A DNA stretch of 64,000 nucleotides, from assembly GCA_016717225.1 (NCBI GenBank), contig JADKGB010000018.1, forward strand, positions 1 to 64,000. The letters run 5' to 3'. The notes beneath the pieces are model-generated. The model did not search any database and had not been told where the DNA came from. It saw nothing but the letters and a program-made list of their open reading frames with translations. The translations under genes and the position numbers were made by a program. The DNA is from Flavobacteriales bacterium. Lineage in GTDB: Bacteria; Bacteroidota; Bacteroidia; Flavobacteriales_F; PHOS-HE28. The first letter of the stretch is position 1; every line of letters begins with the position of its first letter. Positions 1 through 9,855 of the stretch are shown piece by piece.

Positions 1-2515
1 CAGAACATCGGCATCAACGCGAATGGCGCAACGCCGAATGCATCGGCGCTGCTCGATATAGACGCGAGCGCGATCGCCGGAACCAAGAAGGGTTTGCTGA
101 TCCCGCGCATGACCAGCGCCGAGCGCGTGGCGATACCGGCACCCGCGACAGGTCTGCTGGTGTACGAGACCACCACCAACGGGTTCTGGTATTTCAATGG
201 AACGATCTGGGTACAGCTTTCCAGCGGAGGTGCTGGTTGGTCGCTTACGGGCAATGCGGGTACAGTGGCTGGAACGAACTTCCTCGGAACCACCGATGCG
301 GTGCCGTTCGAGGTGCGCGTGAGCGGTGCACGGTCCGGCTATCTATCACCAGCGGCCACCACCAATACCTCTTGGGGCTACCAAGCGCTCGCCACTTCTC
401 TGGGGAATTGGAATACGGCCACCGGCTATCAGGCTTTGTCAGCAACTACAGCGGGCGGTGACTACAACACCGCACATAGCCCCCAGGCCTTGGCCGCAAC
501 CACCAGTGGTTATGGCAACACTGCGGTTGGTCACCGAGCGTTGACCACACAAACCACCGGTGCCCTAAATACGGCGACAGGCCACAACGCGTTGGGCCAG
601 AACTCCACTGGCAGCAACAACACGGCAACTGGCGCATGGGCGCTCGGCAACAACACCACCGGAATAGACAATACCGCTGTGGGCCTGTACGCCCTCCTGA
701 CGAACACCACTGGCACCCAGAACACCGCTGTGGGTTCCGGTGCTCTTCAACTCAATACAACGGGCCTGTACAACAGCGCTCTTGGGATCGGAGCGCTGTT
801 CAGCAATACCACAGGACCATCCAACACCGGTGTAGGTGCCAACGCGTTGCGCCTCAATACAACTGGGGGTGGTAACACGGCCATTGGGCAGGAGGCGCTC
901 TTCACCAACTCAACCGGCGGCCAGAACACAGCCATCGGTTTGAACGCCCTGCGCCTGAACACCACCGGTTCCGCCAACACCGCCACCGGAACGGGCGCTC
1001 TGGCCTCGAACACCACCGGCAGCCAGAACACCGCTACCGGGTCCAACGCGCTCTACTACAATACCACAGCGATCTTCAACACCGCTGTTGGCTACGAGGC
1101 CCTTTTGAATACGACCACCGGCGGATCGAACACCGCTACCGGGCACTTCGCGCTTCGGGGGAACACGACGGGCATCAACAACACCGCACTGGGGCAACGA
1201 GCCCTTTACAACAACACAACAGGCGGTAGCAACACCGCCACCGGACAGGGGGCATTGCACGACAACACCACCGGTAGCAACAACACGGCAACAGGTGCTG
1301 GTGCCATGGTGTCGAATACCACCGGCTCGTTCAACGTGGCAAACGGCTTCATGGCCCTGAACAACAATACCACCGGTGTGTTCAACACGGGTGTTGGCAA
1401 CAACGCCCTTCAATTCAACACTACGGGGGGCTCGAATACGGCGATCGGCATATCATCTCTGCGTTTCAATACCACCGGGTTTGACAATTGCGCTTTCCCC
1501 TTCGGGAACCTCGCGCTGAATGCCAACACCACCGGCACTTCCAATACTTCTTCAGGCGCGGGCTCCATGTTCTCGAACACCACCGGATCGCAGAATGCCG
1601 CGTACGGCAATGCTGCGCTCGGTAGCAATACCAAGGAACGGACAATGTGGCAACCGGTGTCATGGCTTTGAATGCCAACACAACAGGCAATTGGAACACG
1701 GCTGTGGGCAGGACCGCGCTGGCCCAGAGCACGACCGCTACCGAGAATGCGGCTTTCGGGGGGGGGCGTTGCAATCGAACACCACCGGAATGGCAACACC
1801 GCCGCTGGCGCACAGGCGATGAACGCTAATACCACGGGCGGCGTGAACGCAGCATTCGGCTACCAAGCGTTGTACCAGAGCACCACCAGCTTCTACAACT
1901 GCGCCATGGGCGGATACGCACTTTGGGCCAACACCACCGGTGGCAACAATGCCGGAATGGGCTACGGTGCGCTCTACTCCAATACCACCGGCAACGACAA
2001 CGCCGCATTCGGGTATGACGCACTGGTATATAACACCACCGGCCTGTCCAACGCGGCCATGGGTGCCTACTCGCTCTATAACAACACGTCGGGGACCGCA
2101 AATGCCGCAATGGGTGTGGCTGCCCTCTACTATAATACCGTCGGCAGCAACAATACCTCAGTTGGAGTGTGGTCGGGTCCCAACTCCGGAGCGCTTGGCG
2201 GTACCATCACGGTGGGCTACACCGCTACGGCCACCATCAGCAACCGCGCGGTGATCGGCACCGTTACGAACAACAACCTCACCGGTGGCTATGGTGCTTG
2301 GCAGAACCTGAGCGATGCACGCTTCAAACGGCAGGTGAAGGAGGATGTGCCCGGACTCGCCTTCATCACCAAACTGCGACCTGTTACCTACACCTTGGAT
2401 GCACGCGCTGTAGATACCTTCCTCGGCATAGCACAACGCATGGATACCATCCCGGACACAGCGGCAAAGGCGCGATATAACCAACGGCTCGCTGATGTCT
2501 CGACCGAGGTAGATC
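1..2515 (+). pseudogene. Tail-fibre-like repeat protein with S74-type C-terminal region (partial, frameshifted)
   Basis: The reading frame is open from base 1, so the true start lies upstream. Early residues (SALLDIDAS, GLLIPRM) match the conserved head of Bacteroidota tail-fibre-domain surface proteins. From about 410 to 2160 lies a 17-residue repeat (51 bp exactly, for example at 721, 772, 823, 874) of the form NTAxGxxALxxNTTGxx, roughly 34 copies. From about 2310 the motif SDARFKRQVKED begins the S74 intramolecular-chaperone region. The frame moves 1 to 3 near 1634, 3 to 2 in a nine-G run at 1758-1767, and 2 to 1 near 1791: three single-base deletions that together restore frame. The S74 region stops abruptly near 2513, where preA-like sequence begins. 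Known family members are surface or phage-fibre-like; the function here is not known. Confidence 0.75.
410..2160 (+). repeat. 51-bp tandem repeat encoding 17-residue NTTG units
   Basis: About 34 tandem units of 51 bp each encode variants of NTAxGxxALxxNTTG. Spacing is exact over long stretches. The regular Gly/Asn/Thr pattern with a buried Ala-Leu is the kind of sequence that forms a beta-solenoid or trimeric fibre shaft; that structural reading is inference. Confidence 0.8.
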
Positions 2516-3765
2516 ATGAAAGCCTTCGATGCGGGCTGGGGCGGTGCCGTATGGAAGACCCTCGGCGTGCCCGTGGTGAACGTGAGCAGCCGCTACGGTG
2601 CTGTGAACTACCGCGACAAGCGCATGGTGGGCTTCAACAACATCGAGCTCATCACCGACCGGCCGCTGAAGGACAACCTGCGCGAGATCTCCGAGGTGAA
2701 GAAGCGTTTCCCGGACCACGCGGTGATCGCTTCGCTCATGGTGGAAACGAAGGAGGAGTGGCACCAGATCGTGCGCGATGGAGAACGCGGGCGCCGATGG
2801 CATCGAACTGAACTTCGGTTGCCCGCACGGCATGTGCGAGCGCGGTATGGGCAGCGCGGTGGGGCAGAGCCCAAGGTGCTGCAGATGATCGTAGAGTGGG
2901 TCAAGGAGGTGGCGAAGGTGCCGGTGATCGTGAAACTCACGCCGAACATCTCGGACATCACGCGTCCGGCGCGGGCTGCGCGTGCCGGTGGCGCCGATGC
3001 GATCTCGTTGATCAACACCATCCAGAGCATCGTGGGCGTGGACATCGATCGGTTCGTGCCCTACCCGATCGTGGACGGCAAGAGCACCAACGGCGGCTAT
3101 TGTGGCCCGGCCGTGAAACCGATCGCGTTGAACATGGTGAAGAACTGCGCGCAGCACCCCGACGTGAACCTGCCCATCAGCGGCATCGGTGGCGTGGAGA
3201 ACTGGCGCGATGCTGTGGAATTCATCCTGCTCGGCGCGACCTCCGTGCAGGTGTGCACCGCTGTGATGCACTTCGGGTTCGGCATCATCCGTGAAATGCT
3301 GCCCGGCCTGGAACGCTACATGGACGAAAAGGGATTCAAGACCATCGAGGACTTCCGTGGCAAGGCGCTACCGAACATCCTGCACTGGGAGGACCTCAAC
3401 CTGAAGTACAAGGTCGTTGCCAGCATCAACGAGGACAAGTGCATCGGCTGCCAGCTTTGTTACACTGCCTGCGAGGACGGCGCGCACAGGCCATCGCACT
3501 ATCCAGCGACCCTACGAACCGTATCCCGAGCATCATCGATGAGAATTGCGTGGGCTGCAACCTCTGCTCGCTCGTTTGCCCAGTCGAGGATTGCATCACC
3601 ATGGAGCGCCGTGATGATGGCAAGGAGCACCTCACTTGGGGCGAACGCACGGCTGCAGGGAATATCCCGAAAACCTTCGATGATGAACTCGCGGGTGGGC
3701 TGCACCATTGGGTGCCGGAACCTGCCGAGGCCTTGACGAAGAAGCCGAGGCATTACAAGGGTTGA
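2516..3765 (+). pseudogene. preA: NAD-dependent dihydropyrimidine dehydrogenase subunit PreA-like (5'-truncated, frameshifted)
   Basis: PreA reduces uracil or thymine to the dihydro form in reductive pyrimidine catabolism. Homology begins at MKAFDAGWGG, which in the family lies about 30 residues inside the protein, so the natural N-terminus is missing. The barrel motifs LTPNISD, KSTNGGYCGPAVKPIAL and ISGIGG are clear, followed by two 4Fe-4S clusters (CIGCQLCYTAC and CVGCNLCSLVC). Frame changes occur near 2780 (plus one or minus two), near 2868 (minus one) and near 3488 (one C missing in CACCAG), so no single frame spans the gene. The last part, in a third frame, ends at 3765 five bases before the deaminase gene. 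It could be a real pseudogene or an assembly artefact. Confidence 0.8.
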
Positions 3766-3770
3766 ACACC

Positions 3771-4202
3771 ATGGACGAATACATGCTCGCCGCCATCGCC
3801 GAAGCCCGCTTGGGCCGGTCACAAGGTGGCATCCCTATCGGCAGCGTATTGGTGCGCGACGGCAAGATCATCGCGCGCGGGCACAACAAGCGCGTGCAGG
3901 AGAAGAACCCGATCCTGCACGGCGAGATGGACTGCCTCAACAACGCGGGCCGCATCGGCAGTTACAAGGGCACAGTGATCTATTCCACGCTAATGCCGTG
4001 CTACATGTGCGCCGGCACCATCGTGCAGTTCAAGATCAAGAAGGTGATCGTGGGCGAATCACGCACGTTCGCTGGCGCGCGTGGATTCATGGAAAGTCAC
4101 GGAGTGGAGGTGATCGACCTCGATCTACCGGAGTGCGTGGCTATGATGGAGGAATTTATCGCGGATGAGCCGGATCTGTGGAATGAGGATATCGGGGAGT
4201 AG
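3771..4202 (+). CDS. Nucleoside/cytosine deaminase, fungal FCY1-like
   Basis: A 143-residue zinc-dependent deaminase of the CDA/CMP-deaminase fold. The zinc-site motifs are HGEMD (catalytic Glu) and PCYMC. The overall pattern, including GIPIGSVLV, RGHNKR and the terminal NEDIGE, resembles yeast cytosine deaminase Fcy1 (which ends WFEDIGE) more than bacterial CodA or the tRNA-adenosine deaminases. The start at 3771 is chosen because it gives the conserved family length and lies five bases after the preA stop. Next to preA it suggests cytosine to uracil to dihydrouracil metabolism, although preA is broken here. Substrate is inferred; guanine or another base cannot be excluded. Confidence 0.82.
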   Translation: MDEYMLAAIAEARLGRSQGGIPIGSVLVRDGKIIARGHNKRVQEKNPILHGEMDCLNNAGRIGSYKGTVIYSTLMPCYMCAGTIVQFKIKKVIVGESRTFAGARGFMESHGVEVIDLDLPECVAMMEEFIADEPDLWNEDIGE

Positions 4203-4292
4203 AACGCAGATGACGCGGATCTTTATGATCAGCGCGGGTCTGAAGCAGCGGAACATTGAGCGTATCAGCGTTGATCCGCTCGATCAGCGGTA

Positions 4293-5261
4293 TCAGCGTT
4301 CCATCACCCGGTGCACTTCTATCCCCAACGCACATCTGAAGTGCCCCTTCGGACAAGCCTTGTACCCATGCAATCCGCATGGCCGGCAATCGAGCTTTTC
4401 CGATGTCTCCACCACGCGTCCGTTCTCCCGCAGCGGCCCGAATCCGAAGGCCGGGACCGTGCTGCAGAACACTACGGTCACGGGTGCGTTCATCGCGGAG
4501 GCGATGTGCAGCGGTGCGCTGTCGTTCACATAGTTCATCGTGGCGCCCTGCATCAGATGCGCGGTGCCGAGAAGTGAGAGTTTGCCCGCGAGCACATCGC
4601 CACGTCCGGCTTGTTGCGCGATACGTGAACAGGCTTCGGCATCGCCGGGTGCGCCGAGCAGGAACACACGGACATCCGTAGGAAGCAGGCGGATCAGCTC
4701 GATCCACTTCGCCTCGGGCCATTGCTTGGTGAACCAAACCGAGGTGGGGGCGATGCATACATACTTGCCCGATCGCGCTGCGGCTTGTTGGTCCTTTGCT
4801 GTTGGATAGAGCTTGGGCAACGGCCGTGACTTGTCGGTGAGGTGTTCGATCAGCGCGTTCAGCCGGTCCACTTCATGTCGACCATCTCCTATCACATGCT
4901 TCACCAACCGCGTGAAGAAGGGAGCCATCGGGTTCTTGTCGTAGCCGATCTTTTCGTCCCCCTTGGCCAGCACCGTCATCAAGCCCGTGCTGAAGAATCG
5001 CTGGCAATTGATCACGTGATCATAGCGCGTCTTCCGTATGTCGTTGATAAGCTTGAAGAGGTTGCTCGTCTTGTTTGTGCGCTTGTTCCAGATGAACAAC
5101 TTGTTCAGGAACGGATGACCTTCGAAGAGACCTTCGTTGCCTTCGCGAATCACAAGGTCGATCGCGGCGTCGGGGAAGAACGCATGCAGTTTCTCCAGCA
5201 ATGCCGTGGCAAGCACAGCATCACCGAGGAAGGCGGTTTGTATGACCAGAAACTTCTTCAA
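4293..5261 (-). CDS. Glycosyltransferase family 9 (heptosyltransferase-like)
   Basis: A 322-residue GT9 protein of the kind that adds sugars to the lipopolysaccharide core from ADP-activated donors on the cytoplasmic face of the membrane. The N-terminal MKKFLVIQTAFLGDAVL is the family's nucleotide-binding start. The C-terminal domain has APTSVWFTKQWP and the acceptor/donor region NYVNDSAPLHIASAMNAPV, typical of WaaF/WaaC relatives. The C-terminal Cys-rich stretch (CRPCGLHGYKACPKGHFRC) is common in Bacteroidota members. Its start overlaps the dapD stop by four bases (ATGA), so it is probably co-translated with dapD. Confidence 0.87.
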   Translation of the reverse strand: MKKFLVIQTAFLGDAVLATALLEKLHAFFPDAAIDLVIREGNEGLFEGHPFLNKLFIWNKRTNKTSNLFKLINDIRKTRYDHVINCQRFFSTGLMTVLAKGDEKIGYDKNPMAPFFTRLVKHVIGDGRHEVDRLNALIEHLTDKSRPLPKLYPTAKDQQAAARSGKYVCIAPTSVWFTKQWPEAKWIELIRLLPTDVRVFLLGAPGDAEACSRIAQQAGRGDVLAGKLSLLGTAHLMQGATMNYVNDSAPLHIASAMNAPVTVVFCSTVPAFGFGPLRENGRVVETSEKLDCRPCGLHGYKACPKGHFRCALGIEVHRVMER

Positions 5262-6064
5262 ACGGCCACGTTGTGCTCGCGCAAGGCTTCGTTCAACGAC
5301 GTCTTTTTGTCGGTGCTCTCCTTACGCTGTCCAATTATCAGTGCGCAGGGGACACCGTATTCACCCGCAGGGAATTTCTTTGGAACAGACCCCGGAATGA
5401 CCACTGAACGCGGAGGAACGAAGCCCTTCATCTCCTTGGGCTCCGGTCTCGTCACATCGATGATGCGGGTACTGGCCGTGAGCACGACGTTCGCACCGAG
5501 CACCGCCTCCTTGCCCACACGCACGCCTTCCACAACGATAGCACGAGAACCGATGAACGCGCCGTCTTCGATGATCACCGGTGCGGCCTGCACAGGTTCC
5601 AGCACACCGCCGATGCCTACGCCACCGCTCAGGTGAACGCCCTTGCCGATCTGCGCGCAGCTGCCCACCGTAGCCCAAGTGTCCACCATGGTGTCGCTGT
5701 CCACGTAGGCACCGATGTTCACGTAGCTGGGCATCAGGATCACACCACGTGCGAGGAACGCCCCGTATCGCGCCACAGCATGAGGCACCACCCGCACACC
5801 GAGCTGTGCGTAGCCGTGCTTCAGTTTCATCTTGTCGTGGAACTCGAAAGGCCCGAGCTCGATGGTGTGCATCTGCCGGATCGGGAAGTACATGATCACG
5901 GCTTTTTTCACCCAGTCGTTCACCTTCCACCCATCGCCAATAGGTTCGGCCACCCGGATCTGGCCCCGATCCAACTTCTCGATCACCGTTTCAATATGGC
6001 TCACAACATCCGCATCGCGGAGCAGGTTGCGGTCCTCCCAAGCCAATTCGATCAGTTCGTGCAT
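5258..6064 (-). CDS. dapD: 2,3,4,5-tetrahydropyridine-2,6-dicarboxylate N-succinyltransferase
   Basis: DapD transfers succinyl from succinyl-CoA to tetrahydrodipicolinate in the succinylase branch of lysine and meso-diaminopimelate synthesis. At 268 residues it has the family's usual size. Residues about 105-200 form hexapeptide left-handed beta-helix turns (VNIGAYVDSDTMVDTWATVG, GVHLSGGVGIGGVLEP), and PVIIEDGAFIGSRAIVVEGV is a hallmark of the family. dapF of the same pathway is at 44.3 kb, not adjacent. It is followed by the GT9 gene with a four-base overlap. Confidence 0.94.
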   Translation of the reverse strand: MHELIELAWEDRNLLRDADVVSHIETVIEKLDRGQIRVAEPIGDGWKVNDWVKKAVIMYFPIRQMHTIELGPFEFHDKMKLKHGYAQLGVRVVPHAVARYGAFLARGVILMPSYVNIGAYVDSDTMVDTWATVGSCAQIGKGVHLSGGVGIGGVLEPVQAAPVIIEDGAFIGSRAIVVEGVRVGKEAVLGANVVLTASTRIIDVTRPEPKEMKGFVPPRSVVIPGSVPKKFPAGEYGVPCALIIGQRKESTDKKTSLNEALREHNVAV

Positions 6065-6101
6065 TGTTGTGTTCCAGTGGTTTGCCGGCTCGCAAAGATG
6101 G

Positions 6102-8528
6102 CTATCGCAACAGCAGGCGCTCCACGTATACGTTCGTTCCTGTTATCAAGCGGACCAGAACACACCCACGGGGCAGATCGCCCAAGTCGAGTTGCAACTG
6201 TCGTTCACGCCCGGCGAAGCGATGGAGCAAGCGTCCATCGGTGGTGATCACATCCACACGATCGATGCCGGCCGGGTGAAGGATCTGCACGTGATCCGTC
6301 GCGGGGTTCGGGCGTACTTGCATCAATGCCGGCTGGGTTGCGGAAGGCAATCCTTCGGGGAATGCGCTGGAGAAGGTCGACGGTGCTGTGATCACCGGGT
6401 CGTTGAAGTCGAAGTAGATGTTCGCTTGGTTCAGTACCACATTGCCTGGTTGCAGGCCAGGGAAGGGACGAATGCTGAACTTGACGAAGCCTTGGCTGTT
6501 GGCTTGGTCGGTGGTGCTATCTGGAAGATCGATCGGGTCGAAGACGAAATGCAGCACATTGTTCTGGACGAACCAGTGCTGAACGTGGCTGCTGCTGATG
6601 GAGCTGATACTGCCTGCATCGAGTGAAGGTGGCAGGGTATCGGTGATCACAACGCGGAACGCATGGGCGGTTCCAGTATTCTGGAAGCGGATCATGTAGT
6701 CCAAGCCGGCAGTTGGCAGATCCTCACCCGGCAAAATGGACGCAGGCGATACGTGTTTATCATTCGGGTCGCAGGATGTCAGCACCTCTTGGTAGAACTC
6801 TACCGAATTGTTGTTCGGCGTTGTGTCCTGTTCGGCACCGAACGCTGAGAGCGCATATGGCACAGGCGTTTCTGCCAGTGTCGACGGCGGGGTGTGCATG
6901 GTGACCGTGCAGTTCCATATCGCTCCGGGCAGCATGTGCACCGACCATTGGGCGCTCTCGACATCAACGGCATCCGGCGGTTGCGAACTGCTCACCCAGG
7001 TCTGGGCAACTGCGAAAGCGAGATCGACCACCGCTTCCTCGGGCTCCGTGCCGGGATTCTGCACTTGGATCCATACGTTATTGTCCTGGCCTCGAACAGC
7101 CGGAAATGCTGCCAGGTCGACCCGCAGATCATGCACACCCGGTGCGGGCCAATATCCGATGTGGAGGCCCGTGTCCGTTTCCAATGCCGCCAATGACACA
7201 TTGTATGGCGGGTTCGTTCGCGTGTGGTAGGGCATGGCATCACCGTCCACCGAATAGCTCCCTACATCCAGCGGCATCGCAAAGCGCCCTGCGGAGTCCG
7301 GCGCAGTAATGAAGGAGCCGGGTGTGGCACGCACGTAGGTGTAGCGGAAGGGAGCCTCACCGGGATCCTTGCTGCCGTTGCTGTTCGCGTCGATGAAGAC
7401 CGAACCGGACACCGCTTCATCGTTTATCGGACAAGGTGCGGTATTGAGATTGCAGATGTTCAACGGAAATCCGAGGATGCTGTTCACGTTGAAGCTCGTG
7501 GGGATGTTCGGCAGACAGCCCAGCGGATTGTTGTAGCAATGGATGGTCCCCAAGCTGTTGGGTAGCCATGGCAAGCAGCCCAGTTGGTTGTCGTAGCAGA
7601 CGAGGGTCTCCAACGAATCCGGTAGATCGGGCAACGTGGTGAATTGGTTGTTGTAGCAATTCAAGAAGGTCAATCCGGCCGGCAGCGCAGGCAATACGGT
7701 GAGCGCATTGTCGAAGCAGGATAGTATTCGAAGGCTATCATTCAGTGCAGGAAGGGCAGTGAGCGACGTGTTCCCGCAGCTCAGGAAGTTCAATCCGACA
7801 GGAAGTTCAGGTAAGGTGGTGATCGGATTGTGGTGGCAATAGATCGTTGCGAGTCCGGGTGGCAGTGTTGGAAGCGTGGAAAGGCTGTTGTACTCGCAGC
7901 GCAGGTAGTTCAGTTCTGGTGGAAGCAAAGGCAATGAGGTGAGCGCATTACCATGGCACTCCAGAAGGAAGAGGCTGGGAGGAAGTGAAGGCAGTTCGGT
8001 GAGTTGGGCGTACGCGCACCTAAGGATCTCCAATGCTTGCGGAAGGGCAGGCAGTGCCGAGAGGTCAGTATTGTTGTCGCACGTCAGCTCCTTCAGTGTG
8101 CTGGGTAGGTCTGGGAGGGTCGTGAGGTCGTTCTGTTTGCAGATCAGTTGTACGAGGCCCTGCGGCAGCATGGGTAAACTTGTAAGGAGCCCATGATCGA
8201 TGCCTAGATTCTTCAACCCTGCGGGAAGTGGTGGCAGTTGGGTTCCTGCCATATAGGGTATGTACAATGTCTCCAAGGAATCGAAGAACTGGATGCCCTC
8301 GGCGCTTTGCAATAAGTTCCCCTGATCGCTCCACAGTACGAGGTAGGTCGTGCTGAGTACATCGGGATGCAGTGTGTCGAGAACGTTGCCACTCAAGGCT
8401 GCGGGCACTTGCTCGGTCAAGGATTCCAGCATGGTCGCATCGTTCACTACGAACTGGCCGTGCGCGGAGGGGAGGTGAAGCGCCATGTAGGCACTGATGG
8501 CGAAGCGAAGGACGGCGCGTAATTCCAT
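6102..8528 (-). CDS. Leucine-rich-repeat secreted protein with T9SS C-terminal sorting domain
   Basis: An 808-residue secreted protein. The start at 8528 (MELRAVLRFAIS) is chosen because it opens a signal peptide ending near HGQF; the frame stays open to 8630. It carries about a dozen 20-residue repeats (60 bp) of the form LPxLPxxLxxLxCxxNxLT, a proline-rich leucine-rich-repeat type seen in bacterial surface proteins. Then come an SdrD-B-like turn (GSVFIDANSNGSKDPGEAP), a DUF7619-like domain (LDYMIRFQNTGTAHAF, VLNQANIYFDFNDPV) and a type A sorting domain (VRPNPATDHVQI to the end). It is likely exported by T9SS and anchored at the cell surface. Ligand is unknown. Confidence 0.87.
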   Translation of the reverse strand: MELRAVLRFAISAYMALHLPSAHGQFVVNDATMLESLTEQVPAALSGNVLDTLHPDVLSTTYLVLWSDQGNLLQSAEGIQFFDSLETLYIPYMAGTQLPPLPAGLKNLGIDHGLLTSLPMLPQGLVQLICKQNDLTTLPDLPSTLKELTCDNNTDLSALPALPQALEILRCAYAQLTELPSLPPSLFLLECHGNALTSLPLLPPELNYLRCEYNSLSTLPTLPPGLATIYCHHNPITTLPELPVGLNFLSCGNTSLTALPALNDSLRILSCFDNALTVLPALPAGLTFLNCYNNQFTTLPDLPDSLETLVCYDNQLGCLPWLPNSLGTIHCYNNPLGCLPNIPTSFNVNSILGFPLNICNLNTAPCPINDEAVSGSVFIDANSNGSKDPGEAPFRYTYVRATPGSFITAPDSAGRFAMPLDVGSYSVDGDAMPYHTRTNPPYNVSLAALETDTGLHIGYWPAPGVHDLRVDLAAFPAVRGQDNNVWIQVQNPGTEPEEAVVDLAFAVAQTWVSSSQPPDAVDVESAQWSVHMLPGAIWNCTVTMHTPPSTLAETPVPYALSAFGAEQDTTPNNNSVEFYQEVLTSCDPNDKHVSPASILPGEDLPTAGLDYMIRFQNTGTAHAFRVVITDTLPPSLDAGSISSISSSHVQHWFVQNNVLHFVFDPIDLPDSTTDQANSQGFVKFSIRPFPGLQPGNVVLNQANIYFDFNDPVITAPSTFSSAFPEGLPSATQPALMQVRPNPATDHVQILHPAGIDRVDVITTDGRLLHRFAGRERQLQLDLGDLPRGCVLVRLITGTNVYVERLLLR

Positions 8529-8786
8529 GTGGAAGAGGTTCAAACGAAAGTAGGTGCCTTGGTCATTGGATCTGCACAACGCCCGCCATGATATCAAAAG
8601 ACTTTCCTGCATTCGGCGAACACCAAGCAACAGCTGGCCTTTTCCCTAGCGAATGCACTACTTCATTGCCTATCCGGATCAGATATTCGGATGATCATTC
8701 AATCTGGATCCCTCACTTCGCGAGCTTTGCATTCCATTTTCTGATCCCTGGACGAAACTCCAAAGTCATTCCCGATCTTCAGATAC

Positions 8787-9206
8787 ATGCGTGTTCTCGC
8801 CATCGATTTCGGGCTCAAACGAACTGGCTTGGCGGTAACGGATCCCCTGCGCATCATTGCCAGCGCGCTGGAAACCGTTGAAACCAAGGCCCTGATCGAC
8901 TACCTGAAGAAATATGTGGTGAAGGAGCAAGTGGACGGCTTCGTTGTTGGCCTTCCAGTGAATTTGAACGGTGCGGCCACAGATGCAACGCCTCATGTTC
9001 AGGCATTCATCAAGGAGTTGAAGAGGCACTTGCCGAATCACTGGGTAGAAACCGTTGACGAACGCTTCAGCAGCACAATGGCCAAGCAGACCCTGCTCGA
9101 CAGTGGTGCCGGAAAGATGAACCGGAGGGACAAAGGCACCCTTGATCGGATCAGCGCCACCATCTTGTTGCAGGGGTGGCTTCAGCAACAGGATCAGCGC
9201 AGGTAG
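8787..9206 (+). CDS. ruvX: Putative pre-16S rRNA nuclease / Holliday junction resolvase-like YqgF
   Basis: A 139-residue RNase H-fold protein of the YqgF/RuvX family, linked to 16S rRNA 5' end maturation and earlier described as a Holliday junction resolvase. The three acidic sites are visible: IDFGLKRTG at the N-terminus, VDERFSS in the middle and DRISATILLQ near the C-terminus, plus GLPVNLNG. It has normal family length. It precedes def in the same direction, with a terminator-like hairpin between them. Confidence 0.92.
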   Translation: MRVLAIDFGLKRTGLAVTDPLRIIASALETVETKALIDYLKKYVVKEQVDGFVVGLPVNLNGAATDATPHVQAFIKELKRHLPNHWVETVDERFSSTMAKQTLLDSGAGKMNRRDKGTLDRISATILLQGWLQQQDQRR

Positions 9207-9213
9207 TCCGGAC

Positions 9214-9248
9214 CCCCGGCCGTGATATATGAAGAGCCGGGGTATTTT
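9214..9248 (+). terminator. Hairpin between ruvX and def
   Basis: CCCCGGC (9214-9220) pairs with GCCGGGG (9236-9242) and is followed by TATTTT. It lies just after the ruvX stop and before def, so it may end ruvX transcription or attenuate read-through. Confidence 0.5.
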
Positions 9249-9265
9249 CGCGCCCCGAAACCACC

Positions 9266-9847
9266 ATGATACTTCCAATAAGAGCTTTTGGCGACCCGGT
9301 TCTCAAGAAAGTCGCTACCGATATTTCCAAGGGTCATCCTGGTTTGGAGCAGTTGATCGCGGACATGTTCGAGACGATGTACGCCGCCAGCGGTGTTGGT
9401 TTGGCCGCACCACAGGTAGGCCAGAGCATTCGCCTTTTCATTGTGGATGCTTCTCCTTTTGCTGAAGATGAGAATGGCAAGCCCACCGAAGACGTTCACT
9501 TGAAGGACTTCAAAAGGATCTTCATCAACCCGTATATCGTGGAAGAGGAGGGCGACGAATGGCCTTTCGAAGAGGGGTGTTTGAGCATTCCCGGGATCCG
9601 TGAAGAGGTAGAACGTCAGCCGAAGATCGTATTGCAATACCTGGATGAGAATTTCAAGGAGCACGAGGAGGAATTCGATGGATTCGCCGCACGTGTGATC
9701 CAGCACGAACACGATCACTTGGACGGGATCCTGTTCACCGATCATTTGCCTCCGTTTCGAAAGCGCATGTTGAAAGGCAAATTGCGTGACATCAGCATAG
9801 GCAAAACGGACGCGAAGTACAATATGCGATTCACTCCACAGAAATAA
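9266..9847 (+). CDS. def: Peptide deformylase
   Basis: A 193-residue metallohydrolase that removes the formyl group from the initiator methionine of new proteins. All three family motifs are intact: GVGLAAPQ (43-50), EGCLSIPG (about 103-109, metal-binding Cys) and QHEHDHLDG (146-154, two metal His and the catalytic Glu). An insertion around residues 75-85 (EDENGKPTEDVHLK) is typical of Bacteroidota enzymes. It is followed eight bases later by a TPR lipoprotein gene, probably in the same transcript. Confidence 0.95.
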   Translation: MILPIRAFGDPVLKKVATDISKGHPGLEQLIADMFETMYAASGVGLAAPQVGQSIRLFIVDASPFAEDENGKPTEDVHLKDFKRIFINPYIVEEEGDEWPFEEGCLSIPGIREEVERQPKIVLQYLDENFKEHEEEFDGFAARVIQHEHDHLDGILFTDHLPPFRKRMLKGKLRDISIGKTDAKYNMRFTPQK

Positions 9848-9855
9848 CCAGCACC

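Noticed and set aside
910..1413. Long minus-strand frame within the 51-bp repeats
   Set aside because: The repeat composition keeps several frames open; residues are low complexity and match no family.
4203..4292. GATCAGCG-type direct repeats between the deaminase and GT9 genes
   Set aside because: Only short imperfect repeats of a common intergenic kind; no hairpin, gene or array is supported.
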